From contig JBEEFP010000053.1 of NCBI GenBank assembly GCA_041166085.1, forward strand, positions 1-64,000: DNA of 64,000 nucleotides. The letters run 5' to 3'. The DNA is from JBEEFP01 sp041166085 (lineage in GTDB: Bacteria > Actinomycetota > Acidimicrobiia > Acidimicrobiales > JAFATL01). Below the pieces are notes generated by a model that searched no databases, was not told the origin of the DNA, and saw only the letters and a program-made list of their open reading frames with translations. This document shows positions 23,356 through 31,890 of this stretch, piece after piece (position 1 is the stretch's first letter; every line of letters begins with the position of its first letter). A program made the translations under genes and the position numbers.

Positions 23356-24332
23356 CGCACCGTCGCCGTCGTGCCTGACGCGGCCGATTCGTATGCGGCC
23401 GCGATGACCGCGACGGCGGCTCGGCCGTCGGCTGCGGTGACCGGAGGTTGCTCGCCCCGCTCGACGGCGCGCACGAACGCCGCATACGGGTTGTCCGTCG
23501 TCTCGGGCACTGTCAGGCGCTGCGGTTCGCCGCCGTCGCCGGGCAGCAGGGTCGGTGGGGTCCGTGCATCGAGGTGGACCGTACCGTCGGTGCCGAAGAC
23601 AGTCAGCTGCAGATCGGGACCGGGCCGGACCATCCAGCTGGCGTGCAGCGTGCCGGTCGCGCCGTGGGCGAAGCGCAGGATGGCCACGCCCGCGTCCTCG
23701 ACGCCACCCTCGCCGCCCTGCAGCAGGGCCGACACCTCGACGACGTCGTCGGCGAGGACGGCTCGCACCAGGTCGGCGATGTGCACGCCGAGGTCGAGGA
23801 GGGCGCCACCACCCGACTGGTCCGCGTCACGGAACCACGTGGCGTCCGGCGCCCACCCCTCGGGGCCGGCATGGCCGAAGGCCGACCGCACCGCGACCGG
23901 CGTGCCGATGCGACCGTCGCCGACGGCGGCGCGCATGGCGACAAGCGGGGGAGCGAAGCGCAGGTTCTGGGCGGGCATGAGCAGGACGCCGGCCGCGTCT
24001 GCCGCCGACACCATGCGGTCGGCTTCCTCCACCGTCGGCGCGAGCGGCTTCTCGACCAGCACGTGCTTGCCCGCCGCAGCTGCGGCCACCGCCATCTCCG
24101 CGTGCAGTCGGTTCGGCGTGCACACGTCGACGGCGTCGATGTCCGTTCGATCGAGGACGCTGTGCCAGTCGTCGGTCACCTCGCCGCCACCCCAGTCCGA
24201 TGCCGCGGCCTCGGCCGACGCGAGCGAGCGGCTGGCGAAGACGACGACGTCGGCGCCGGCCTCCTTCAGCGCAGGGAGATGGGCGCGCCGGGCGATGGTG
24301 CCGCTGCCGATGAGGGCCATGCGCACCGTCAT
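23352..24332 (-). CDS. Gfo/Idh/MocA-family oxidoreductase
   Basis: NAD(P)-dependent dehydrogenase acting on a sugar or cyclitol. The Rossmann start is MALIGSGTIARRAHLPAL (residues 5-22), followed by the family block VDVCTPNRLHAEMAVAAAAAGKHVLVEKPLAPTVEEA, whose EKP lysine is K95 or thereabouts. The substrate-domain DLGVHIADLVRAVL contains the conserved D-x-x-x-H. Length 326 is standard. Its start overlaps the aminotransferase stop (ATGA) and its stop overlaps the ceramidase-like start. Oxidation followed by PLP-dependent transamination (upstream gene) is the chemistry used for amino sugars and aminocyclitols. Confidence 0.87.
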   Translation of the reverse strand: MTVRMALIGSGTIARRAHLPALKEAGADVVVFASRSLASAEAAASDWGGGEVTDDWHSVLDRTDIDAVDVCTPNRLHAEMAVAAAAAGKHVLVEKPLAPTVEEADRMVSAADAAGVLLMPAQNLRFAPPLVAMRAAVGDGRIGTPVAVRSAFGHAGPEGWAPDATWFRDADQSGGGALLDLGVHIADLVRAVLADDVVEVSALLQGGEGGVEDAGVAILRFAHGATGTLHASWMVRPGPDLQLTVFGTDGTVHLDARTPPTLLPGDGGEPQRLTVPETTDNPYAAFVRAVERGEQPPVTAADGRAAVAVIAAAYESAASGTTATVR

Positions 24333-25597
24333 GCGAGGAGGTGGCTCGCCACCTTGGCGATGGCCGCCGCCGCGTCGGCGCAGTCCCGCTGGTCATAGGC
24401 CACGCCGACACCGACGGTGACGGCGCGGGCGGCCAGGTCCTCCGTGCGCGGGCACATGCCCGTGCGGTACTCGACCGCGCACGGGTGCTCCGCGCAGTGC
24501 CACGGGCCGCCCTTGCCGGACGCGGTGCGGCGTTCCAGGATCGCGGGAGTGGCGTAGACCGGCTGTCCTCCGTACATGCGGGTCGACGGGACGCCCTCGG
24601 CCAGCAGTGCGTTCACGAACCGTTCGGCGATCTCCGCCGACGGCACGAACCACGTGATGCTGGAACCGCCGTCGCCCTCGGGGTCGGGGCGGTGCCGGCG
24701 CTCGAGACCGGCGACCGTGCCGAGGAGCTCGAGGATCCGCGTTTTGTTGGCGCGCAGCGCGGCGAGGATGTGCGGAAGGCGGTCGAGCTGGACGCCGGCG
24801 ATGGCGGCCGCCAGCTCCGTCATGCGCAGGTTCTCGCCCACGAAGGGATCGGCCAGCTCCGCGCCCCGCCCGCCGCCGTGGCTCGTGAAGAACTGGCCGC
24901 CCTGGTCCTGGTAGCGGGCGGCACGCAGGTAGAGGCGCTCGTCGTCGCTGACCACCGCGCCACCCTCGCCGGATGTCACGTTCTTCTCCAGCTGCAACGA
25001 GAAGGCGCCCATGTCGCCGAACGTGCCGAGGGCCTTTCCTCGAAAGGTCGCACCCATCGACTGGGCGGCGTCCTCGAGCACGGCCAACCCGTGTCGCTTG
25101 GTGACCGCCAGCAGCGCATCGAGATCGCAGGCGACGTTCTCGATGTGCACCGGGATCACCGCGGCGGTGCGGGGCGAGACCTTGGTGGCCACGTCGTCGG
25201 CGTCGAGCCCCAGCGAGGCGTCGACCTCGGCGAACACGGGAACGGCGCCGGCGATCACGACCGCGTTCACCGTGGCGATGAAGGTGTACGCGGGCACGAT
25301 GACCTCGTCGCCACACCCGATGCCGAGTGCCGCGAGCGCCGTGCGCAGCGCGGCCGTTCCGCTCGAGGTCGCCACCGCGTGCTCCGCGCCGAGCGTCGTC
25401 GCCAATGCATGCTCGAAGGCGGCGGTGCGGCCGAGCAGGTTGGGTCCGTAGTAGCGGAAGAGCGACCTGCTCTCGAGCACCCCGATGGCGGCGGCGGTCT
25501 CGTCGGCGTCGAGCAGCGCCGCACCCTTGCCGTACGGGAGCATCGTGGGCCGGACGGGGGTGCCACCGTCGACGGCCAGCTGCTCAGCGGTGCGCAA
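24329..25597 (-). CDS. DegT/DnrJ/EryC1/StrS-family aminotransferase
   Basis: PLP-dependent sugar or cyclitol aminotransferase, 422 residues. The PLP phosphate-binding segment is ATSSGTAALRTAL (77-89), the cofactor aspartate D176 lies in LEDAAQSMGA, and the Schiff-base lysine K205 is in LQLEKNVTSGEGGAVVSDDE. NLRMTELAAAIAGVQLDRL is the usual dimer-interface block. An AHBA-synthase/scyllo-inosose aminotransferase type is possible from the long C-terminal region with CAEHPCAVEYRTGMCPRTED. The start is TTG, about 30 nt downstream of the shared operator. It is the first gene of a four-gene minus-strand operon. Confidence 0.87.
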   Translation of the reverse strand: MRTAEQLAVDGGTPVRPTMLPYGKGAALLDADETAAAIGVLESRSLFRYYGPNLLGRTAAFEHALATTLGAEHAVATSSGTAALRTALAALGIGCGDEVIVPAYTFIATVNAVVIAGAVPVFAEVDASLGLDADDVATKVSPRTAAVIPVHIENVACDLDALLAVTKRHGLAVLEDAAQSMGATFRGKALGTFGDMGAFSLQLEKNVTSGEGGAVVSDDERLYLRAARYQDQGGQFFTSHGGGRGAELADPFVGENLRMTELAAAIAGVQLDRLPHILAALRANKTRILELLGTVAGLERRHRPDPEGDGGSSITWFVPSAEIAERFVNALLAEGVPSTRMYGGQPVYATPAILERRTASGKGGPWHCAEHPCAVEYRTGMCPRTEDLAARAVTVGVGVAYDQRDCADAAAAIAKVASHLLA

Positions 25598-25625
25598 TGC
25601 GGGTCCCCTCCCGTGGCGCCCGGAT

Positions 25626-25648
25626 AATTTGTAAGTATATACTGCAAT
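25626..25648. promoter_or_regulatory. Putative ROK-repressor operator, site 2, with back-to-back -10 elements
   Basis: TTTGTAAGTA-N5-TGCA, matching sites at 19283 and 39799. The inner palindrome AGTATATACT (25634-25643) supplies TATACT on both strands, so the divergent aminotransferase operon (minus) and ROK-like kinase operon (plus) could be repressed from a single site. Confidence 0.65.
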
Positions 25649-25675
25649 CTAGGTCCGGACCGAGGGCGGCTGGCG

Positions 25676-26380
25676 TTGATCACGTGCATCGAAGCGGGCG
25701 GGAGCGGGGCGCAGACCGTCGTCTTTGCCGACGAGGGCGCACCCTCGGTGCAGCCGGGCGCCGACGTCGCTGCGGGCTCCACGCTTTTGCTGGCGGTACC
25801 CGGGGTCATCGTCGGAAAACGGGTCACCGCGTCGAACCTCGGGTGGCTCGAAGCCGATCCGGCCGTCCAGCTCGGCTGCCCTGTGCCGGCGGCCCTGGTG
25901 ATGAATGACGCGGAGGCCGCCGCCCTCGGCGAGTCGGTGCTGCGCGGAGGCGTCGACCTCGTCTTCCTCGGGGTCGGCACCGGCGTCGGCGGCGCGGTCG
26001 TGGTCGACCGAACGGTGGTCGGCGGGAACCTGTTCGGCCACGCCAAGGGGTTCTCGGACCGGCCGTGTTCGTGCACGCAGACCGGCTGTCTGGAGACGGT
26101 GGCCGCGGGTTGGGCGCTGCCCGACCCCCTCCCGTCCGACCACATCGACGAGGTGGCCGTGGCGCTGGCTCGGGCCGTTGATGCGGAGACGCTGGCGACG
26201 CCCTCCCTCGTCGTCCTCGGCGGAGGCCTGGCTCGCCGCCATCCCGCGCTGGTCACCTCCCTCGCCTGCGCCCTCCCCAACCGCACCGTCGAGGCCACCC
26301 GCGCCCCGGTCGAGGCCAAGTCCGCCGCCGCCTGGGGCCTGGTCCAGGCCGCCCGCCATGAAGGGATCGTCCGCGCGTGA
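25676..26380 (+). CDS. Compact ROK-family sugar kinase-like protein
   Basis: ROK-fold protein, probably an N-acetylhexosamine or glucose-type kinase. The zinc motif is intact: GHAKGFSDRPCSCTQTGCLE around residues 122-141. The catalytic-region motif MNDAEAAALGE near 76-86 also matches, as do PGVIVGKRVTASNLGW and LGVGTGVGGAVVVD. It is short (234 residues versus about 300) because the N-terminal lobe is reduced and begins ITCIEAGGSGAQTVVF, with Glu at the usual DIGGTK aspartate. The start is TTG. It shares the operator with the aminotransferase operon and overlaps the binding-protein gene by GTGA. Confidence 0.78.
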   Translation: MITCIEAGGSGAQTVVFADEGAPSVQPGADVAAGSTLLLAVPGVIVGKRVTASNLGWLEADPAVQLGCPVPAALVMNDAEAAALGESVLRGGVDLVFLGVGTGVGGAVVVDRTVVGGNLFGHAKGFSDRPCSCTQTGCLETVAAGWALPDPLPSDHIDEVAVALARAVDAETLATPSLVVLGGGLARRHPALVTSLACALPNRTVEATRAPVEAKSAAAWGLVQAARHEGIVRA

Positions 26381-27963
26381 ACACCATCAGCCGCATGACC
26401 GCGCTCTCCGCCGATCGCTGGTTCCGGCCCCTCTCCATCGCGGTCGCCAGCCTGCTGGTCACGTCGATCGTCTCCGTCGGCGGTGTACAGGACAAGACCA
26501 GCAACGACGCGAGCAACAAGCTGGCTGCAGGCGCATCCGAGTCGACCACGTCGACGACGATCACGGGCGAGACCACCACCACCCTGGCCGGTGCCGCGGG
26601 CGGGTCGGGCGCAGGGGCGGTCGGCGGAGCCCGGCCGGGCAGCACGGCCAAGCCGGGCACGGGCGGCGCCGCGCCGGGTCACATCAATCCCGCCCAGATC
26701 CCTGACTTCGGTCTCAAGACCCAAGGCGTGACCGACAAGGAAGTGAAGGTCGGCTACTCGTACAACGTGGCCGCGTGCGGCGACGCCGGAACGCTCAACG
26801 CCATGCTCGGCTCGGCGACCACCGGGGACCCGAAGAAGGCGATCGACGCCTACACGCGCTACATCAACGACACCGGGGGCATCGGTGGCCGGACGCTCAA
26901 GATCGACGTGGTCGACGACGGTGGCGACGGTTGTCCCGAGAAGAACATGGCATCGGCCATCAAGATGGCGGACCAGGACAAGGTGTTCCTCGCCGTTCCC
27001 GGGCTGCACGTCGAATCCGACTACATCATCGGCAAGAAGATCCCCGTGTTCGGCGGGCGTGACGATCCGGCGTCGCTTGCCAAAGCCGGGCCCAACGGCA
27101 TCATGCTCACGGAGGCCATCGAGCCGACGCTCGAGAAGTGGTCGGCGTTCGGGAAGTACTACCTCAACTCGAACGCGCACACGCCGTGTCTGATCCATCC
27201 CGAGAGCGGCGCCAGCGGCGACTGGAACAACCACGAGAAGCTGCTCGTCGGCAAGTTCGCCAAGTACGGGATGAAGTTCAAGGACATCATCACCTACCAG
27301 GAGGACGTGTCGACCGCCCAGCAGCAGGCGGGCACCGCCGCTGTCCGGGCCAAGAACGAGGGCTGCGACCAGGTGTACTTCATGGCCGGCAACCCCATCG
27401 CCCTGATCTTCTTCACCCAGGCCGCCACCCAGGCGAACTGGTATCCCACGTGGACGTTCACCTCGTACATGGTGCTGGCCGACTCCGAGCTCGGCGGCCG
27501 CCTCATGGATCAGGCGCAGTGGAAGAACGCCGTGGGTCTCTCCACCCGGGTGCCGGCAGGCCAGCACAGGATGGAAGGCAACTGCAAGCGGATCTATCAG
27601 AAGTACTACGGCAACGACGACCAGTCGGACTCCGCCTACACCCAGGTCGTGTGCGCCCAGCTGCTGTCCGTCAGCGAGATGATGCGCCGAGCCATCGCCC
27701 GCACCGGCGTGCTCACGGGCAACTCGCTGATGGTCGGCGCCGACTCGGTGCGCAACGACTTCTACTACGACGCGACCGTGCCGCTGCGCTGGTCCATCCC
27801 GGGGCCCAACGGTCCCTTCAAGACGAAGGCCTTCAGCCACTACACCGTCGTCAAGTGGAGCACCGACCAGTCCAAGTACCTCTTCCCCGAGTTCCCGAAC
27901 TACTGGGAGGTCATGGGCCCGAACAAGAGCGGCGCCCAGGACCTGCGGCCGTACTTCAAGTAG
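26377..27963 (+). CDS. LivK-type (branched-chain amino acid family) ABC substrate-binding protein
   Basis: Extracellular receptor of a Liv-type ABC importer, 528 residues. An N-terminal membrane segment (about 20-37) lacks a lipobox, so the protein may be anchored by the uncleaved helix. A Thr/Gly/Ala linker (60-105) leads to the type-I periplasmic-binding fold: VTDKEVKVGYSYNVAACGDAG, YTRYINDTGGIGGRTLKIDVVDDGGD, VFLAVPGLHVESDYI and DQVYFMAGNPIALIFF. Members take up amino acids, amides, urea and other polar solutes. No permease is adjacent; the likely partner is the liv operon at 34839-39752, which carries the same operator. Confidence 0.85.
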   Translation: MNTISRMTALSADRWFRPLSIAVASLLVTSIVSVGGVQDKTSNDASNKLAAGASESTTSTTITGETTTTLAGAAGGSGAGAVGGARPGSTAKPGTGGAAPGHINPAQIPDFGLKTQGVTDKEVKVGYSYNVAACGDAGTLNAMLGSATTGDPKKAIDAYTRYINDTGGIGGRTLKIDVVDDGGDGCPEKNMASAIKMADQDKVFLAVPGLHVESDYIIGKKIPVFGGRDDPASLAKAGPNGIMLTEAIEPTLEKWSAFGKYYLNSNAHTPCLIHPESGASGDWNNHEKLLVGKFAKYGMKFKDIITYQEDVSTAQQQAGTAAVRAKNEGCDQVYFMAGNPIALIFFTQAATQANWYPTWTFTSYMVLADSELGGRLMDQAQWKNAVGLSTRVPAGQHRMEGNCKRIYQKYYGNDDQSDSAYTQVVCAQLLSVSEMMRRAIARTGVLTGNSLMVGADSVRNDFYYDATVPLRWSIPGPNGPFKTKAFSHYTVVKWSTDQSKYLFPEFPNYWEVMGPNKSGAQDLRPYFK

Positions 27964-27967
27964 CCGG

Positions 27968-29302
27968 GTGACGCTGCCCGACCGCGGCCTGCTGCGCGCC
28001 CGCCTCCAGCACGAGATCGGGGAGCGGGCGGCCCAGGGCCGGGTGGTGGACGGCGTGGCCGAGGCGCTGGCCGCGCTCCCCGACAGCTGGGACGCGCTAG
28101 GCGAGTTCGCGCTGCGTCTCGACGACCTGCCCCTGCGCGGCGACTGGCCCTACGACGAGCCCGACTCGCTCGACGCCATCGCGCACGCTGCCGATCCTGC
28201 GCGTGCGCTGGACGCGATCGGCGCCGTGTCGTCGGAGGGGGCGGCGGGGCGGGCGGAAGCGGCCTTCCTGGGCTCGGTGTGCGGATGCATCCTGGGCAAG
28301 CCCCTCGAGTTCGACCCGACGCTGGCCGAGATCCGAACCGCCCTCGAGCCGGCGGGGGAGTGGCCCCTGCGCGAGTACCTCTCTGAGGCGGTGGTGCTCT
28401 CGCTGCGCGAGCAGCAGGGCCAGTGGCCCGAGCTGGTGCGCGAGCGCATCACCCATGTCGCTCCCGACGACGACATCAACTACACGGTGCTCGGCATGCT
28501 GGTGCTCGAGCAGCACGGCGTGGCCTTCACCCACGAGGACCTCCTCCGGCTCTGGCTCTACAACCTCCCGGTGCTCGCGACCTTCGGGCCCGAGCGCACG
28601 CTGATCGCCAACGCCGCGCTGGCCGCCCTCGAGCCGGGCGCGCCCATGCCGTGGCCGCTCGGGTCATGGACGCGCGTGCTCAACCCCGGCGCCGAGCTGT
28701 GCGGCGCCCTCATCAGGGCCGACGCCTACGGCTACGCCTGCTTCGGCCGGCCCGCCCTCGCTGCCTCACTGGCGGGACGGGACGCGTCGATGACGCATCG
28801 GGGCACCGGCCTCTACGGCGCCATGTTCGTCGCCGCCGCCATCGCCGCTGCGCCGTTCGTTGACGATCCGCTCGACATGTTCAGGATCGGGCTCCAACAC
28901 GTCCCGCAACGCAGCCGCTTCGCCGAGGCGGTGAGGTTCTCGTTGGAGGCGGTCGCCGCCGCCTCCGACTGGCTCGACGGCTACGAGCGCGTCCACGCCC
29001 GCTTCGGCGAGTACGGCCACTGCCGCGTCCTGCAGGAGGTCGGCACCCTTCTCAACACGCTGCGCTTCGCCGACGACGTGGGCGACGGCATCTGCAAGCA
29101 GGTCATGCAGGGCAATGACACCGACTCCTTCGGCGCGACTGCCGGTTCGCTGCTCGGCGCCTACTTCGGGCCCGGCCACCTTGACGCGCGCTGGACCGAC
29201 CCGTTCAACGACACCATCCATCTCGCCCTTGCCACCTGTTGGGAGCAGTCGCTCTCCGCCCTCGCCGCCCGCATGGGCCGCCTGCCCGCGCTCGCTCAGT
29301 GA
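27968..29302 (+). CDS. ADP-ribosylglycohydrolase-family protein
   Basis: DraG/ARH-type fold, 444 residues. The dinuclear-metal sites are visible as APDDDINYTVLGML near 170 and the C-terminal MQGNDTDSFGATAGSLLGA, matching the family's D/D/D-N and GNDTDS motifs. The N-terminal 100 residues are an extra helical domain. Family members in sugar-transport operons are common and are thought to act on N- or O-glycosidic bonds of ribosyl or other sugar conjugates rather than on ADP-ribosylated proteins. The gene starts with GTG 4 nt after the binding-protein stop and so is in the same operon. Confidence 0.82.
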   Translation: MTLPDRGLLRARLQHEIGERAAQGRVVDGVAEALAALPDSWDALGEFALRLDDLPLRGDWPYDEPDSLDAIAHAADPARALDAIGAVSSEGAAGRAEAAFLGSVCGCILGKPLEFDPTLAEIRTALEPAGEWPLREYLSEAVVLSLREQQGQWPELVRERITHVAPDDDINYTVLGMLVLEQHGVAFTHEDLLRLWLYNLPVLATFGPERTLIANAALAALEPGAPMPWPLGSWTRVLNPGAELCGALIRADAYGYACFGRPALAASLAGRDASMTHRGTGLYGAMFVAAAIAAAPFVDDPLDMFRIGLQHVPQRSRFAEAVRFSLEAVAAASDWLDGYERVHARFGEYGHCRVLQEVGTLLNTLRFADDVGDGICKQVMQGNDTDSFGATAGSLLGAYFGPGHLDARWTDPFNDTIHLALATCWEQSLSALAARMGRLPALAQ

Positions 29303-29520
29303 AGCGGGAGCGCGACCCCGCTCACCGCAGCGAACAGCACCAGGGCCCCGAGCACGACCAGCGTGCGAGCGCCGCGCAGCCGCGGCTTCGGCCGGAGGAG
29401 CGTCACGCCGACACCCAGCGCGAGAAAGCCGACTCGCCGGCGCACCATCCGCGCCCGCCGACGGCCGATGAGGCGCTCGAGGGGTGTCGGTGGCGGGGGG
29501 CGGAGGAGGTGGAGGCGCAT
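29296..29520 (-). CDS. Small hydrophobic protein, unknown
   Basis: A 74-residue candidate protein with basic N-terminal half (LIGRRRARMVRRRVG) and two hydrophobic stretches (FLALGVGVTLL and LVVLGALVLFAAVSGVALPL). It overlaps the end of the ADP-ribosylglycohydrolase gene by 7 nt convergently. I do not recognise a family, and there is no supporting neighbour. Confidence 0.4.
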   Translation of the reverse strand: MRLHLLRPPPPTPLERLIGRRRARMVRRRVGFLALGVGVTLLRPKPRLRGARTLVVLGALVLFAAVSGVALPLH

Positions 29521-29619
29521 GACGTTCAGTCCTCTCCGCGCCCAGAGCATGCCAGCAGGTGGCGTGCGGTGGCAACGCCCGTCCTCGCGCATGTCGACCG
29601 CCGAGCGCTTCCCTCGGTG

Positions 29620-30492
29620 CTATTTCGTTCCCACGATGCAGCGTGCCACGCCCGGAACCCGGACCTTGCCGCCCTTCTCATAGGCACTCACGTTCGCGAC
29701 GACCGTCTCCCCGATCCGCTTCCTTGTCGGCTCGTCGACCTGCTGGAGCGCCGCGACCGCGAGTGAGACGTGCTCGCTCATCATCTGCCAATACTCCGCG
29801 GGCGACGACGTCACCAGCTCGACGTCGACATCCCACTCGGCAACGTCGCGCAGCCCCGCGGCCTCGTACACGGCGCTGACACAACCCGGGGCCGCGCACC
29901 GGAACATGTTCGGCCCGTCCGGGTCGGGTGGCGCCAACGCCACCTCGGTCGCGATCGCCCGCATGAGGACCGTCGTCCACGGATTGTCCTCGGGCTTCAC
30001 CCATACCGACGAGCAGAGACGTCCGCCCGGCACGAGCACGCGCGCGAACTCAGCCGTCGCTCTGGCCGCGTCGGGGAAGAACATGTACCCGAAGCGCACC
30101 GAGATGCTGTCGAATGTCGCGTCACCGAATGGCAGGTCGTCGGCGCTGCACACCTTGGTCGCAAAGTTGGTGACCCCTTGCGCCTCCGCTCGTCGCGTCG
30201 CGATGTCGAGCATCTCCGCCGCGAGGTCGGTCAGAACGACGTGTCCCCTCGGCGCGAGCTTGGCGACGGTCAGCCCCGGCTCACCGGTGCCCGCGGCGAT
30301 GTCCAGATGCTGCTGATCCTCAGCGATGTCGAGACGTTCGATCATCGCGGCGCCGACCGGTGCCAACTGATCCATGATGACCAGGTCCCATTTCTCCCAA
30401 CCGCCAGAGAGCCCTGCCCACGTCGCCCGCTGTGCGTCCCGGATCTCATCGGCGCTCGGCATCGCCTCTCCCGCTGTTGACAGGTCGACCAC
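29620..30492 (-). CDS. Class I SAM-dependent methyltransferase (UbiE/COQ5-like)
   Basis: Soluble methyltransferase of about 290 residues. The SAM-binding motif I is LDIAAGTGEPGLTVAKLAP (glycine-rich loop near residue 65), motif II contains VVLTDLAAEMLDIA, and the later block FDSISVRFGYMFFPDAARATAEFARVLVPGGRL is typical of UbiE/COQ5 and arsenite or sterol methyltransferases. The substrate is unknown. The first ATG at 30492 overlaps the next upstream small gene by 47 nt; ATG 30462 (MPSADEIRDAQ) would leave only a 17-nt overlap and is a good alternative. Confidence 0.82.
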   Translation of the reverse strand: MVDLSTAGEAMPSADEIRDAQRATWAGLSGGWEKWDLVIMDQLAPVGAAMIERLDIAEDQQHLDIAAGTGEPGLTVAKLAPRGHVVLTDLAAEMLDIATRRAEAQGVTNFATKVCSADDLPFGDATFDSISVRFGYMFFPDAARATAEFARVLVPGGRLCSSVWVKPEDNPWTTVLMRAIATEVALAPPDPDGPNMFRCAAPGCVSAVYEAAGLRDVAEWDVDVELVTSSPAEYWQMMSEHVSLAVAALQQVDEPTRKRIGETVVANVSAYEKGGKVRVPGVARCIVGTK

Positions 30493-30724
30493 CGTGCAAA
30501 TCGGCGCGCACCCTCGCGGCCGTCCCTGTTGCGAAGCGCCGCGCAGCGATCACTGCCCAGATTGCCTCCACGACGCCGAACGGCCAGGAGCCAGAGGCGA
30601 ATCCGTAGCCGCTGGACAAGATGCATCCGACAGCAAAGAGCGCGACGAAGGCTGCGTGCCGCCGCTCGAGCGCGTACATGGCCATCATGAAGCTCAAAGC
30701 GCACACGCCGTAAATCGTCAACAC
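30446..30724 (-). CDS. Small conserved membrane protein
   Basis: A 92-residue membrane protein: LTIYGVCALSFMMAMYALERRHAAFVALFAVGCILSSGYGFASGSWPFGVVEAIWAVIAARRF. I recall similar short proteins (YGV/ALERR/WPFGVVEAIWA) in many bacteria, annotated only as hypothetical. Two or three transmembrane helices are visible, followed by a basic tail. GTG start 30724. It overlaps the methyltransferase gene on the same strand, so the two are probably co-transcribed. Confidence 0.7.
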   Translation of the reverse strand: MLTIYGVCALSFMMAMYALERRHAAFVALFAVGCILSSGYGFASGSWPFGVVEAIWAVIAARRFATGTAARVRADLHGGRPVNSGRGDAERR

Positions 30725-30780
30725 ACCACCAGTGAATCAGGCGTTCGGGACCGGCACCTACGCGCGGGCCGAGCCGCGGG

Positions 30781-30792
30781 CATGCTCTTGCG
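30781..30792 (+). promoter_or_regulatory. Possible leaderless promoter of the serine hydrolase gene
   Basis: CATGCT (30781-30786), then six bases to GTG 30793. It fits the spacing of the other leaderless starts, but the hexamer begins CA rather than TA. Confidence 0.35.
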
Positions 30793-31746
30793 GTGCCAAG
30801 TCGCGCACAGGACATGATCCGCGAGGTTCGTCAGGCGAGCACGAGCGTCGCAGCGGTGATCATCGAGCGCGGCACCGCAGACCTTCGCCTCAGTCCTGGA
30901 GCAGACCCGCTCATCACCGACACATTGTTCGAGCTCGGGTCCGTCACCAAGACGCTGACAGCGCTGCTCCTGGCTCAGATGACCTTGGCGGGCGAGGCCG
31001 CGTTACAGACAAGGATCGGTGACGTGCTGCATGCCGGCGGCAACGCCGACATCACGCTCGGCCAGCTCGCGACGCATACCGCCGGCCTACCGAGGCTGCC
31101 TCAGAACCTGATGGCCAAGGCGCGGGTCACGCCGCAGGACCCGTACAGCACCTACGACGCCGAGGACCTGCTCGCAGATCTCCAAGCGCATCCCGTCGCG
31201 CCCAGCGCGCCGGTGTACTCGAACTACGGGTACATGGTCCTCGGACTGGCCTTGTCGAAGATCGGAGGGCGGTCGCTCGGCACGCTCATGGCGGATCGGG
31301 TTTTCGCTCCGCTCTCGATGACCAATGCCACGTTCGACGCGGGGATCTCCGCTCCACACCAGCGCGTGCAGGGTTACCTCCACGGTGATCGCGTGCCCCA
31401 CTGGTCGAAGCTGCTCCCCGGCGCCGGTGGCGCCGAGGCGTCGATCAACGACGTCACGGCGTATCTCCGCGCCCAGGTGGAGCCGGCCACGTCGGAGTTG
31501 GAGGCGGCGCTGGAGATGACGCAGCGGCCGCTCGACAACTACGACGCATGCCTCGGCTGGCAACAAGCCGCGGGCGGGACGGTTCGCTGGCACAACGGAG
31601 GGACCGGTGGCTTCTCGACCTTCGTGGGCTTCGATCGTGGCGCAGGTGCCGGCGTTGCCATCCTTGTCAACGCGGGCAACCTCGGTGCCGTCGTGGATCG
31701 AGCAGGCTTCCGGGCGCTCGGCATGAACGACCCGGCGATCGAGTAG
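30793..31746 (+). CDS. Serine beta-lactamase-like (class C/DD-peptidase) hydrolase
   Basis: Cytoplasmic or weakly exported penicillin-binding-fold hydrolase, 317 residues. The three active-site motifs are present: SVTK (S50, K53), YSN (142-144, VYSNYGYMVLGLAL) and HNGGTGG near residue 268 in place of KTG. TLGQLATHTAGLPRLP is the usual class C/EstB block. No signal peptide is seen, so an esterase role is more likely than beta-lactam resistance. GTG 30793 is preferred because of the upstream hexamer; ATG 30814 is an alternative. Confidence 0.83.
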   Translation: MPSRAQDMIREVRQASTSVAAVIIERGTADLRLSPGADPLITDTLFELGSVTKTLTALLLAQMTLAGEAALQTRIGDVLHAGGNADITLGQLATHTAGLPRLPQNLMAKARVTPQDPYSTYDAEDLLADLQAHPVAPSAPVYSNYGYMVLGLALSKIGGRSLGTLMADRVFAPLSMTNATFDAGISAPHQRVQGYLHGDRVPHWSKLLPGAGGAEASINDVTAYLRAQVEPATSELEAALEMTQRPLDNYDACLGWQQAAGGTVRWHNGGTGGFSTFVGFDRGAGAGVAILVNAGNLGAVVDRAGFRALGMNDPAIE

Positions 31747-31808
31747 GCGCTCGGCACCGGCACATCCCGAGCAGCCCGACTCGGGCCGGATCCAGTCCGA
31801 ATTGTCTT

Positions 31809-31832
31809 CGAAGCGTTCCGCGGAACGTTTCG
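31809..31832. terminator. Bidirectional terminator-like hairpin
   Basis: CGAAGCGTTC and GAACGTTTCG pair (one G-U) around CGCG, between the ends of the convergent hydrolase and sulfotransferase genes. The core CGTTCCGCGGAACG is a perfect palindrome. Confidence 0.5.
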
Positions 31833-31890
31833 GGAACGAAGCGGTCTCGACGGACTCCGGGCACAAAACCTCGCGCCAAACGCACGCGCG

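Noticed and set aside
25267..27840. An 857-codon open frame on the minus strand opposite the ROK kinase and binding protein
   Set aside because: It is a GC-rich shadow with Arg/Gly/His-biased low-complexity translation; the plus-strand frames have clear family motifs.
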